Shown here piece after piece: positions 1 through 7,031 of a stretch of 7,603 nt of DNA. Origin of the DNA: Acidiferrobacter sp. (GTDB taxonomy: Bacteria; Pseudomonadota; Gammaproteobacteria; Arenicellales; UBA868); assembly GCA_002694065.1 (NCBI GenBank), contig NZKZ01000074.1:1-7603 (forward strand), given 5' to 3'. The notes beneath the pieces were generated by a model. The model was given only the letters and a program-made list of their open reading frames with translations, searched no databases and was not told the DNA's origin. Position 1 is the stretch's first letter. The number at the start of each line of letters is the position of its first letter. The position numbers and the translations under genes were made by a program.

Positions 1-1169
1 AGCCTGCGCCATCTTATGATGTGATTGTGGTGGGCGGCGGTGGGCATGGTCTCGCGACCGCCTATTACCTCGCTGCCGAGCACGATGTGGGACGCATCGC
101 GGTGCTCGAGAAAGGATGGATCGGCGGCGGCAATACGGGCCGCAACACGACAATTGTGCGCTCGAACTATCTTTGGGACGAGGCCGCACATCTGTATGAG
201 AAATCCTTAAAGCTCTGGGAGGGGTTGAGTCAGGAACTCAACTTCAATGTCATGTTCAGTCAGCGCGGCGTGATGAATCTCGGTCACACTCTGCAGGACA
301 TGCGGGATATTTATCGTCGCTCAAACGCCAACCGCCTGAACGGAATCGACAGCGAGATCCTGACACCCGCTGAGATAAAGGCAAAAGTCCCAGCGATGAA
401 TGTGTCGAGTGAGGCGCGATATCCGGTGTTGGGCGCGTCCTTCCAACCGCGGGGCGGGGTGGCGCGACATGACGCCGTCGCCTGGGGTTTTGCCCGAGCG
501 GCAGATGCCCGCGGCGTCGATATCATCCAGAACTGTGAGGTGACGGGTATTCGCCGTGAGAATGGGGCGGTTTGTGGAGTAGAGACAAGCCGCGGATATA
601 TAGGCGCCAAGAAAGTCGCCGTTGTGGTTGCGGGTCATGCCAGCGTTCTGGCGGATATGGCAGAACTGCGTTTCCCGGTCGAAAGTCATCCACTGCAGGC
701 GCTGGTGTCTGAGCCCCTCAAGCCGGTGCTTGACACCGTGATTATGTCCAACGCCGTCCATGGATACGTCAGCCAGTCAGATAAGGGTGAGCTTGTGATC
801 GGGGCCGGCATTGATGCCTACACGGGCTATGGCCAACGCGGCAGCTTTTCAATCATTGAGGGAAACGTCGCCGCGATAGTTGAGCTTTTCCCTATCTTCA
901 GCCGGGTACGGATGCTTCGCCAGTGGGGCGGAATCGTGGATGTTTGCCCCGATGCCTGTCCCATCATTTCCAAAACGCCTGTCTCCGGGCTTTATTTCAA
1001 CTGCGGATGGGGCACAGGGGGTTTCAAGGCAACTCCAGGCTCGGGTTGGGTATTTGCACACACCGTGGCCCGGGATGAACCTCATGAACTGAACGCGGCA
1101 TTTGATCTCGATCGGTTTACTACCGGTGCGCTGATTGACGAACACGGTGCGGCCGGGGTCGCGCACTAG
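1..1169 (+). CDS. soxB: Sarcosine oxidase beta subunit (5' end outside window)
   Basis: This is the flavin-containing subunit that oxidises sarcosine to the imine, in the cytoplasm, using FAD and a covalently bound FMN. The frame is open from base 3 and reads PAPSYDV before the dinucleotide-binding motif VGGGGHG, so the GTG at 21 is internal. About 16 further N-terminal residues should lie upstream, judging from characterised beta subunits of about 405 residues. The histidine that carries covalent FMN in the family lies in the motif ARHDAVAW, at codon 468-470. The arginine in TTIVRSNY (codon 159-161) and the lysine in GWGTGGFK (codon 1026-1028) match residues I recall as anchors of the substrate carboxylate in the corynebacterial enzyme. 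Aligned by eye to that enzyme, the visible part shows no insertion or deletion between these points. This supports a true sarcosine-like substrate. It is followed by soxD after 21 bases. The identification is very secure; exact substrate is inferred. Confidence 0.96.
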   Translation, partial: PAPSYDVIVVGGGGHGLATAYYLAAEHDVGRIAVLEKGWIGGGNTGRNTTIVRSNYLWDEAAHLYEKSLKLWEGLSQELNFNVMFSQRGVMNLGHTLQDMRDIYRRSNANRLNGIDSEILTPAEIKAKVPAMNVSSEARYPVLGASFQPRGGVARHDAVAWGFARAADARGVDIIQNCEVTGIRRENGAVCGVETSRGYIGAKKVAVVVAGHASVLADMAELRFPVESHPLQALVSEPLKPVLDTVIMSNAVHGYVSQSDKGELVIGAGIDAYTGYGQRGSFSIIEGNVAAIVELFPIFSRVRMLRQWGGIVDVCPDACPIISKTPVSGLYFNCGWGTGGFKATPGSGWVFAHTVARDEPHELNAAFDLDRFTTGALIDEHGAAGVAH

Positions 1170-1179
1170 AACGCTAAAC

Positions 1180-1185
1180 GAGGGA
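1180..1185 (+). promoter_or_regulatory. soxD ribosome binding site
   Basis: GAGGGA lies 5 bases before the soxD ATG at 1191. It is a reasonable Shine-Dalgarno sequence and supports that start, which also leaves the first zinc cysteine at residue 6 as in the family. Confidence 0.6.
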
Positions 1186-1190
1186 TTCCG

Positions 1191-1472
1191 ATGCTGCAAA
1201 TCGAATGTCCCTGGTGCGGAGCACGTGACCAGGAGGAGTTCCAGTATGGCGGTGAGGCCCATATTGTCCGCCCTGAGAATCCTGACGCCTTAACGGATAT
1301 ACAGTGGGCCGATTACCTCTTCAACCGCGCAAACGTTAAAGGGGTGCATGCGGAACAGTGGTGTCATGCGGCAGGCTGTCGCCGCTGGTTTAATGTGCTG
1401 CGTGATACGGTGAGTTACAAGATCCTGGCCGTCTATCGGCCCGGAGAGCAGCCTCCGGGAGGCGAGGAATGA
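1191..1472 (+). CDS. soxD: Sarcosine oxidase delta subunit
   Basis: This is the small zinc-binding subunit of heterotetrameric sarcosine oxidase, a structural part of the complex rather than a catalyst. The product has 93 residues, normal for the family. Cys6 and Cys9 (motif ECPWCG) together with His59 and Cys63 (motif WCHAAGC) match in position the four zinc ligands described for the corynebacterial enzyme. The conserved signature around residues 33-55, with ALTDIQWADYLF and the NVKG stretch, is also present. Its stop codon overlaps the soxA start in an ATGA (1469-1472), so translation of the two is probably coupled. The C-terminal tail (PGEQPPGGEE) is low in complexity and probably disordered. 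Identification is secure. Confidence 0.96.
   Translation: MLQIECPWCGARDQEEFQYGGEAHIVRPENPDALTDIQWADYLFNRANVKGVHAEQWCHAAGCRRWFNVLRDTVSYKILAVYRPGEQPPGGEE
1451..1463 (+). promoter_or_regulatory. soxA ribosome binding site inside a small hairpin
   Basis: GGGAGG at 1457-1462 is a strong Shine-Dalgarno sequence 6 bases before the soxA ATG at 1469. It sits in a near-perfect inverted repeat, GCCTC-CGG-GAGGC (1451-1463), which can fold as a 5-bp G+C-rich stem with a triloop and hide the site. Ribosomes finishing soxD would open it. The repeat is seen; the regulatory role is inference. Confidence 0.45.
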
Positions 1473-4400
1473 CCTCAGCGCGGCGGCTTCAAGGCGGTGG
1501 ACTGATCGATCGATCAAGGCGAATCCGATTCAAGTTCAACGGCCGTGAATATTTTGGCCATCCTGGCGACACGCTTGCGTCCGCGTTGCTTGCCCAGGGT
1601 GTACGCTTGTTCGGCCGGAGTTTCAAATATCACCGGCCCCGTGGGGTTATTGGCGCCGGCGCAGAGGAACCCAATGCCCTGGTGCAGGTCGGTGAGGGCG
1701 CGTACAGCACGCCTAATCTTAAAGCGACCCAGGTTGAGTTGTACGAGGGGCTAACGGCCCGGACCGTCAATGGCTGGCCGAGCTTGGCTTTCGATATCGG
1801 CGCGATCAATAACCGTTTATCGCGGCTGCTGCCGGCGGGCTTCTACTACAAGACCTTCATGTGGCCCAAGTCGGCATGGATGCGCTATGAGCATCATATT
1901 CGGCACGCCGCAGGACTGGGACACACCCCGTCATTGCCGGATCCAGATCAATACGACAAGCGCCATGCGCACTGTGATGTCCTGGTCGTCGGCGCTGGCC
2001 CCACAGGACTGATCGCAGCGCTGGGTGCCGCGCGTTCGGGCGCCCGCGTAATGCTGGTGGATGAGCAATCCCGGCTCGGGGGCAGTTTGCTTGCGGCGCC
2101 GGCGATCATCGGCGGGCAGGCTGGCCTCGACTGGGCTAGTGAGGTGGAAGCAGAACTCAGGTCACTTCCCGAGGTCACCATCCTCAGCCGTTCCACTGTC
2201 ACTGGCTATTACGATCATAATTTTCTCTCCGTCAACGAGCGCAGAACGGACCATCTCGGGCCGGTGCCGTCCGATACCCCGATAACGCGTGAAAGGCTTT
2301 GGCGGATCCGGGCCAAGCAGGTTGTGCTCGCCACGGGTGCTATCGAACGTCCGCTGGTCTTTGACGGAAATGACACACCGGGCGTCATGCTTGCCTCTGC
2401 TGTGAGTGCCTATATTCATCGTTACGCCGTTGCCCCTGGCCGAAGTGGTGCGGTGTTCACAAACAATGATTCCGGTTACCAGGCAGCGATTGATATGACC
2501 AACGCCGGCATGGAAGTCCGGGCCGTGGTAGACGTTAGAGTGAAGGCCGGCGCCGATGTTTCGAGTGCCGTGGCAGATCTGGGGATACCGGTCTATCTCG
2601 GGCACGTCGTGCCCTCTGTGCAATCAGGTCTGCAGGGGCTTAAGCGTATCGAGCTGGCGAAACTGTCGGCCGATGGGAGAGATATTCTCTCGCATAAAGG
2701 TTTGGTGGACTGCCAGATCCTTGCCGTTTCCGGCGGTTGGAGTCCGGTCGTACATTTACATTCCCAGTCGGGTGGACGCCCCTGCTATCAGGAGGGTCAG
2801 GCCTGTTTTATTCCGGGCGCTTCGGTGCAGGATGAGCGTTCAGCCGGCGCGTGTGCCGGCAGTTTCAGCCTGGCGGCATGCCTGCAGGAAGGTGCGGACG
2901 CTGGCGTCAGCGCGGCGGCGCAAAGCGGATGGCCGGGAGGCTATGTGGACGTGCCAGTTGCTGCCGAGCGTGTCGAAGCAGCGCTACAGCCATTGTGGGA
3001 AGTGCCGGCGGGTGCACTGGCCGGCGATCGCGTCAAGAAATTTCTGGATTTCCAGAACGATACAACGGCCTCAGATATCCGATTGGCTGCCCGCGAGGGC
3101 TACCGGTCGATTGAGCACGTCAAGCGGTATACCGCACTTGGCTTTGGAACGGATCAGGGGAAGCTTGGCAATATCAATGGGCTCGCGATACTTGCCGAGA
3201 CATTGGGCAAGTCTCCGGGAGAGGTGGGAACGACAACGTTCCGACCCAACTATACGCCGGTAACTTTCGGCGCGGTCGCAGGCCGCGCCCTGGGAGAGCA
3301 ACTCTTTGATCCGGTGCGCAAAACTGCGATACACGCCTGGCACGTCCGACGGGGGGCGATGTTTGAGAACGTCGGGCAATGGAAGCGTCCCTGGTTCTAC
3401 CCGCGTGAAGGCGAGGGCATGCATGCGGCGGTTAACCGTGAATGCCTCGCAACACGAAGCAGTGTCGGCGTACTTGATGCATCGACCCTGGGCAAGATCG
3501 ATATCCGTGGCCCGGATGCTTCGCGCTTTTTGAATCTGCTCTACACCAACAATTGGGATAACCTGCAGCCGGGACGCTGCCGCTACGGATTCATGCTGGG
3601 TGAAGACGGCATGGTGATGGACGACGGGGTCACGACCTGCATTGCCCCTGATCATTACCTGATGACTACGACGACTGGCGGCGCGGCAGCGGTGATGGCC
3701 TGGATGGAGCGGTGGCTGCAGACTGAGTGGCCGGAACTCAAGGTGTACCTGACTTCGGTGACAGATCACTGGAGTGTCATGAGTGTGGCGGGGCCGAACG
3801 CGCGGGCCGTCATCAAGACAGCCGGGTGTGATCTGAATCTGGACGCCGAGGCTTTTCCCTTTATGAGCATGCAAACAGGAGAGGTTGCTGGGATTCCGGC
3901 ACGCATCAGCCGTATCAGTTTCAGCGGGGAGTCTGCGTTTGAGGTCAGTGTCGACGCCAATCAGGGTTTGTCCCTGTGGGAAGCCATCATGACGGCAGGC
4001 CGGGACTACGACATCACTCCCTACGGTACGGAGGCCATGCATGTCCTACGCGCAGAAAAGGGCTATGTCATCGTGGGTCAGGATACCGATGGATCGGTGA
4101 CACCGGTTGATCTGGGTATGGACTGGATTGTGTCCAAGAAAAAGGACTTTATCGGTAAGCGGTCCTTAAGTCGTTCCGATACAGACCGCCCAAACCGAAA
4201 ACAGCTGGTTGGTCTCAAGACGCAAGATCCCTCTCGCGTACTGCCTGAGGGAGCCCAGCTCGTCAATACGCCTCAGGCTGAACGACCCGTTCCCATGATC
4301 GGCCATGTGTCTTCGAGTTACTACAGTGCACATCTGGGGCGTTCTATTGCACTGGCACTGGTCAAGGGGGGTCTTTCCCGAATGGGCGGCACAATATACG

Positions 4401-4486
4401 CTCACCTGATGGACGGATCAGTGGTCCCGGCCACCATCTGCGCGCCTGTATTTTTTGATCCTGAAAACGAGCGAACCAAGTCATGA
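1469..4486 (+). CDS. soxA: Sarcosine oxidase alpha subunit
   Basis: This is the large subunit of the tetramer. It binds NAD+ and carries the folate domain where the methylene group is captured as 5,10-methylene-tetrahydrofolate. The product has 1005 residues, at the long end for the family. Order of parts: residues about 20-100, a 2Fe-2S-ferredoxin-like fold (GDTLASALLAQG, RPRG) with no cysteine in the first 168 residues, so no cluster; about 168-480, a Rossmann dinucleotide-binding region with VGAGPTG at 174-180 and the ATG motif LATGAIERP at 287-295; about 620-880, the aminomethyltransferase-like folate domain with LDASTLGK from residue 669 and the conserved RISFSGE and YGTEAMHVLRAEKGY; about 900-1000, the C-terminal barrel domain. 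Lack of cluster cysteines separates it from the related hydroxyproline/octopine-type dehydrogenases. It overlaps soxD and the BKACE gene by 4 bases each. Identification is secure. Confidence 0.96.
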   Translation: MTSARRLQGGGLIDRSRRIRFKFNGREYFGHPGDTLASALLAQGVRLFGRSFKYHRPRGVIGAGAEEPNALVQVGEGAYSTPNLKATQVELYEGLTARTVNGWPSLAFDIGAINNRLSRLLPAGFYYKTFMWPKSAWMRYEHHIRHAAGLGHTPSLPDPDQYDKRHAHCDVLVVGAGPTGLIAALGAARSGARVMLVDEQSRLGGSLLAAPAIIGGQAGLDWASEVEAELRSLPEVTILSRSTVTGYYDHNFLSVNERRTDHLGPVPSDTPITRERLWRIRAKQVVLATGAIERPLVFDGNDTPGVMLASAVSAYIHRYAVAPGRSGAVFTNNDSGYQAAIDMTNAGMEVRAVVDVRVKAGADVSSAVADLGIPVYLGHVVPSVQSGLQGLKRIELAKLSADGRDILSHKGLVDCQILAVSGGWSPVVHLHSQSGGRPCYQEGQACFIPGASVQDERSAGACAGSFSLAACLQEGADAGVSAAAQSGWPGGYVDVPVAAERVEAALQPLWEVPAGALAGDRVKKFLDFQNDTTASDIRLAAREGYRSIEHVKRYTALGFGTDQGKLGNINGLAILAETLGKSPGEVGTTTFRPNYTPVTFGAVAGRALGEQLFDPVRKTAIHAWHVRRGAMFENVGQWKRPWFYPREGEGMHAAVNRECLATRSSVGVLDASTLGKIDIRGPDASRFLNLLYTNNWDNLQPGRCRYGFMLGEDGMVMDDGVTTCIAPDHYLMTTTTGGAAAVMAWMERWLQTEWPELKVYLTSVTDHWSVMSVAGPNARAVIKTAGCDLNLDAEAFPFMSMQTGEVAGIPARISRISFSGESAFEVSVDANQGLSLWEAIMTAGRDYDITPYGTEAMHVLRAEKGYVIVGQDTDGSVTPVDLGMDWIVSKKKDFIGKRSLSRSDTDRPNRKQLVGLKTQDPSRVLPEGAQLVNTPQAERPVPMIGHVSSSYYSAHLGRSIALALVKGGLSRMGGTIYAHLMDGSVVPATICAPVFFDPENERTKS

Positions 4487-5316
4487 AACAGCCTATCGTA
4501 ATTACTACCGCGATCACAGGATCACAGCCAAGAAAAAAGGACAATCCCGCGTTGCCGGTGACGCCTTCCGAGCAGATTGAATCCACTCACGAGGCCTTTG
4601 AGGCAGGTTCTTCACTGGTGCATATCCATGTCCGGGACAAAGACGAAAATTCCTCCTCCGATCCCGAACTTTTCGGCCAGGTGCAGGAAGGCGTCAGGAA
4701 GCATTGCCCGGGGATGATCATTCAGTTTTCCACAGGCGGTCGCGGTCGTGAAGCCGATCAACGGGGCGCCATGATGTATCTGAAACCTGATATGGCCTCG
4801 CTGGCGACAGGATCGGTCAATTTCCCGACCATGATTTATGAAAATCCACCTGAGTTGGTTGAATCCCTTGCCGCCAGCATGAAAGAGCATGGCGTGAAGC
4901 CGGAGGTGGAGGTGTTTGACGCGGCAATGTTGTACAACGCGGTAAAACTCTCGGAAGCAGGAAAGATTCCCAAGCCGCTGCATGTTCAGTTCGTAACCGG
5001 CATCCCGGGTGCGATCCCGACCCGCCGCAAGTTGCTGGAGTTTCTGGTGGATGAACTCCATGAGCTTGCGCCCGATGCCACCTGGTCCGCGATGGGAATT
5101 GGCGGGCGACAGTTCGAAGTGAACAAGTGGACTCTGGAAATGGGCGGGCACGCCCGGACGGGATTTGAAGATAATGTGAAGTTAGATAGAGAGACATTGG
5201 CTCCCAACAACGCAGCACTTGTGACGCTCATTGCCGACGTGGCAGGGGAGTACGACCGCTATCCGGCAAGCCCCGAGGAAGCACGGAACCTGTTGGGCCT
5301 TGCTCCGGTTGCTTAA
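4483..5316 (+). CDS. Beta-keto acid cleavage enzyme (BKACE, DUF849 family)
   Basis: BKACE enzymes are zinc-dependent TIM barrels that convert a beta-keto acid plus acetyl-CoA to acetoacetate plus an acyl-CoA. The 277-residue product has the normal length. His47 and His49 in HIHVRD and Glu229 in RTGFEDN match the zinc ligands of the founder enzyme Kce (3-keto-5-aminohexanoate cleavage enzyme). Arg225 and Asp230 match its catalytic pair, and Ser83 in QFSTGG its substrate-binding serine. The position of Kce Glu14, which contacts the substrate amino group, is Gln15 here (ITGSQP), and Kce Thr106 is Ser106, so the substrate is probably not that of Kce. The start overlaps the soxA stop in an ATGA (4483-4486), and no clear Shine-Dalgarno precedes it, pointing to coupled translation. 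Placed among sarcosine oxidase genes, 3-dehydrocarnitine is a plausible substrate (product betainyl-CoA), but that is inference. Family is certain; substrate is not. Confidence 0.93.
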   Translation: MKQPIVITTAITGSQPRKKDNPALPVTPSEQIESTHEAFEAGSSLVHIHVRDKDENSSSDPELFGQVQEGVRKHCPGMIIQFSTGGRGREADQRGAMMYLKPDMASLATGSVNFPTMIYENPPELVESLAASMKEHGVKPEVEVFDAAMLYNAVKLSEAGKIPKPLHVQFVTGIPGAIPTRRKLLEFLVDELHELAPDATWSAMGIGGRQFEVNKWTLEMGGHARTGFEDNVKLDRETLAPNNAALVTLIADVAGEYDRYPASPEEARNLLGLAPVA

Positions 5317-5320
5317 GAGG
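5315..5320 (+). promoter_or_regulatory. soxG ribosome binding site
   Basis: AAGAGG starts within the BKACE stop codon and ends 9 bases before the ATG at 5330. It favours that ATG over the in-frame ATG at 5231, which would add 33 residues lying inside the BKACE gene and unlike any SoxG. Confidence 0.6.
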
Positions 5321-5329
5321 CCGGCCAAT

Positions 5330-5947
5330 ATGAGCGCTAAGCACTCTCCCCTGGTAGAAATCGAGACGCCTGTGATACGGCCAGGTTCCGACGGACAAAC
5401 ATTGTTCTGGATGCAGGAGCACGCCTTCTGTGTGCACCTCAATTTACGGGGAGATCCGTCGAGTTCGGGTTTTTCCGAAGCTGTTAGCGCAGTCACTGGG
5501 ATCGCATTGCCCGAGCACCCGAACACCTGCGCCTCGTCTGAACATTGCCGCGTGGCATGGCTAGGCCCTGATGAGTGGCTGCTGATCGGTGTTCATGAAG
5601 ATTTTGGCCACGCCCCACTTGAAGATAGGCTTGCGCCGCTGCATCACGCCCTGACGGACCTATCGGGTGGGCAGACGATACTTCGGGTAGGGGGCGAGAA
5701 TTGGCGCGACGTGCTGGCATCTGCCTGCCCTTTCGATCTGCATCCCAGAGTGTTTGGGGAAGGGGCTTGCGCTCAGACCGTGATTGCCCATACTAACGTT
5801 CTGTTGATGCCTGTGAAGGATCCGGACCGGGGTGAAGCCCTCGATATCGTCGTGCGCCGAAGTTTTGCCGACCACCTTGCCCGCTGGTTGATGGATGCTG
5901 CGGCCGAAGACGGTTTTGAATTGCTGGCACCGATGGGATCAGCCTAA
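5330..5947 (+). CDS. soxG: Sarcosine oxidase gamma subunit
   Basis: This is the gamma subunit of heterotetrameric sarcosine oxidase, a protein related to the folate-binding aminomethyltransferase fold that helps assemble the tetramer and has no cofactor of its own known to me. The product has 205 residues, the usual size. Family signatures are clear: WLGPDEWLLIG at residues 77-87, the TDLSGGQTILRVGG stretch at 109-122, ACPFDLHPRVFGEGACAQT at 132-150, and DIVVRRSFADHLARWL at 172-187. The start at 5330 is chosen because family similarity begins shortly after it and a ribosome binding site precedes it. It begins 13 bases after the BKACE stop, an unusual place, since in ordinary operons soxG follows soxA directly. 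Identification is secure. Confidence 0.94.
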   Translation: MSAKHSPLVEIETPVIRPGSDGQTLFWMQEHAFCVHLNLRGDPSSSGFSEAVSAVTGIALPEHPNTCASSEHCRVAWLGPDEWLLIGVHEDFGHAPLEDRLAPLHHALTDLSGGQTILRVGGENWRDVLASACPFDLHPRVFGEGACAQTVIAHTNVLLMPVKDPDRGEALDIVVRRSFADHLARWLMDAAAEDGFELLAPMGSA

Positions 5948-5963
5948 AGGTCTTGCTACCGGG

Positions 5964-6881
5964 ATGACGGAAAGAACAGCTTATTTCAACGGCGAGTATC
6001 TGCCCGAATCCAAAGTCTGTGTCTCATTCAGAGATCGGGGGTTCAATCTTGGCGATGCTGTCTTCGATGCGGAAAGAACCTTTGGCGGAGAAATTTTCCG
6101 GCTGAAGGCACATATTGACCGTCTGTATCGGTCGCTCGAAAAGGCGTCGATAGATCCAGGATTGACCCCTGCGGAAATGACTGACATCACGCGTGAGACC
6201 GTCGCGCGGAATCTGCCCTTGCTCGCACCAGGCGAAGATTATTGGGTAATGCAGCGGGTCACGCGCGGCCTCAATGTGGTTGGAGGCGAGTTGTGGCAGA
6301 GCAGTGGGGCAACGGTCATTGTCGAATGCACGCCACTGCCGCTTGCTGCGCGCGCCCCGATGCTCCGAGACGGGTTGGACGTATTTACTCCGTCGCATCG
6401 GCGAGTGCCGCCTGAGAGTCTCGATCCGAACATCAAGAGCCACAATTACCTGAATCTTGTGATGGCGGATCTCGAAATCCGGGACCGTGCCGCTCACGCA
6501 TGGGCGATGCTGCTGGATACCCGAGGATTTGTATCAGAGGGTATCGGCAGTAATGTGTTCTTCGTGAAAGACGGGGAATTGCTGACCCCGAAAGCGGACT
6601 ACGTCTTGCCCGGCGTCAGTCGAGCGGTGGTGCTCGAATTGGCGGCGGCGGAGGGAGTGGCTGCTCATGAAGTGGATATCTCTCCAGAACAGGCGCGAAG
6701 CGCGGATGAAGCGTTTATCACCTCCACGAGTTTTTGTATCTGCCCGGTGCGCTCCTACGATGAGGCGAGATTGGATAAAACGGGCATCCCGGGACCGATC
6801 ACGCGTCGACTGATCGATGCATTTGCCGAAGAAGCGCAATTCGACTTCGTCGGACAGTACCTTGATGCGTTGACCAAGTAG
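5964..6881 (+). CDS. Class IV (fold-type IV) PLP aminotransferase
   Basis: This is a PLP enzyme of the branched-chain / D-amino acid / (R)-amine aminotransferase superfamily, 305 residues from the chosen start. Visible parts: the N-terminal FNGEYLP and RGFNLGDAVFDAERT (residues 24-39); Arg53 in HIDRLYRS, the usual phosphate contact; Lys158 in PNIKSHNYL, the Schiff-base lysine; Glu192 in FVSEGIGSNVF, which pairs with the pyridine nitrogen; the PGVSR turn at 216-220; and STSFCICPV near 254-262, the second phosphate-binding stretch. The QRVTRG stretch at 97-102 is more like D-amino acid aminotransferases than like typical BCATs, but specificity cannot be read safely. An upstream in-frame ATG at 5895 lies inside soxG and is rejected, as homology starts at 5964. 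It sits 16 bases after soxG and so closes the operon. Possible jobs are glycine or D-amino acid transamination, or making the keto acid for the BKACE enzyme. A 4-amino-4-deoxychorismate lyase is a less likely alternative. Confidence 0.88.
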   Translation: MTERTAYFNGEYLPESKVCVSFRDRGFNLGDAVFDAERTFGGEIFRLKAHIDRLYRSLEKASIDPGLTPAEMTDITRETVARNLPLLAPGEDYWVMQRVTRGLNVVGGELWQSSGATVIVECTPLPLAARAPMLRDGLDVFTPSHRRVPPESLDPNIKSHNYLNLVMADLEIRDRAAHAWAMLLDTRGFVSEGIGSNVFFVKDGELLTPKADYVLPGVSRAVVLELAAAEGVAAHEVDISPEQARSADEAFITSTSFCICPVRSYDEARLDKTGIPGPITRRLIDAFAEEAQFDFVGQYLDALTK

Positions 6882-6889
6882 ATCCCGGT

Positions 6890-6925
6890 TTCCCTTTACA
6901 ACCCTATGGGAATCTTCTCGTTTTT
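6890..6925 (+). terminator. Possible weak terminator after the operon
   Basis: TTCCC (6890-6894) can pair with GGGAA (6908-6912) across a 13-base loop, and a T-rich run with TTTTT at 6921-6925 follows. The stem is only 5 bp and the T-run is 8 bases away, so this is a weak candidate. Some read-through into bioY is possible. Confidence 0.25.
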
Positions 6926-6952
6926 GACAGAATCCGGGCGGAAACGGACAAT
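6924..6952 (+). promoter_or_regulatory. Predicted sigma70-type promoter of bioY
   Basis: A perfect -35 box TTGACA (6924-6929) is followed after exactly 17 bases by GACAAT (6947-6952), which matches 4 of 6 positions of the -10 consensus. Transcription would start near 6959, giving a leader of about 85 bases before the bioY ATG. It lies in the only sizeable intergenic gap of the window. I saw no BioR-type or BirA-type operator in it. Confidence 0.55.
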
Positions 6953-6982
6953 ACCGCTTCGCCAGCACAACCCGCTGACAGG

Positions 6983-7020
6983 CTCAGATTAACCGAATGC
7001 TGAGGCGCCGTAATGGCGGC
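6983..7020 (+). other. Two small hairpins in the bioY leader
   Basis: CTCAGATT (6983-6990) pairs with AAT-G-CTGAG (6996-7004), giving 8 bp with a single bulged G and an AACCG loop. Directly after it, CGCC (7006-7009) pairs with GGCG (7015-7018) around a GTAAT loop, with an alternative pairing GCCG/CGGC (7007-7010 with 7017-7020). Both lie between the predicted start of transcription and the bioY ribosome binding site. The pairings are seen; any regulatory role is inference. Confidence 0.35.
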
Positions 7021-7031
7021 AAGGCCAGACC

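Noticed and set aside
21..23. GTG at 21 as the soxB start
   Set aside because: The frame stays open to the window edge and the upstream residues PAPSYDV match the family sequence before the GxGxxG motif, so the gene begins outside the window.
3071..4042. Long open frame of 323 codons on the minus strand
   Set aside because: It lies fully inside soxA, reads as a His/Arg-rich protein with no recognisable family, and is a by-product of G+C-rich codon use.
5231..5329. Upstream in-frame ATG for soxG
   Set aside because: It lies within the BKACE gene. The ATG at 5330 has a ribosome binding site and fits the family length.
5895..5963. Upstream in-frame ATG for the aminotransferase
   Set aside because: It would put 23 residues inside soxG with no family similarity. 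The ATG at 5964 gives the normal N-terminus.
6889..6901. GGTTTCCC-TTTACAA resembling halves of a BirA operator
   Set aside because: The halves lack the spacing and symmetry of a BirA site and lie upstream of the predicted promoter, so the likeness is probably chance.
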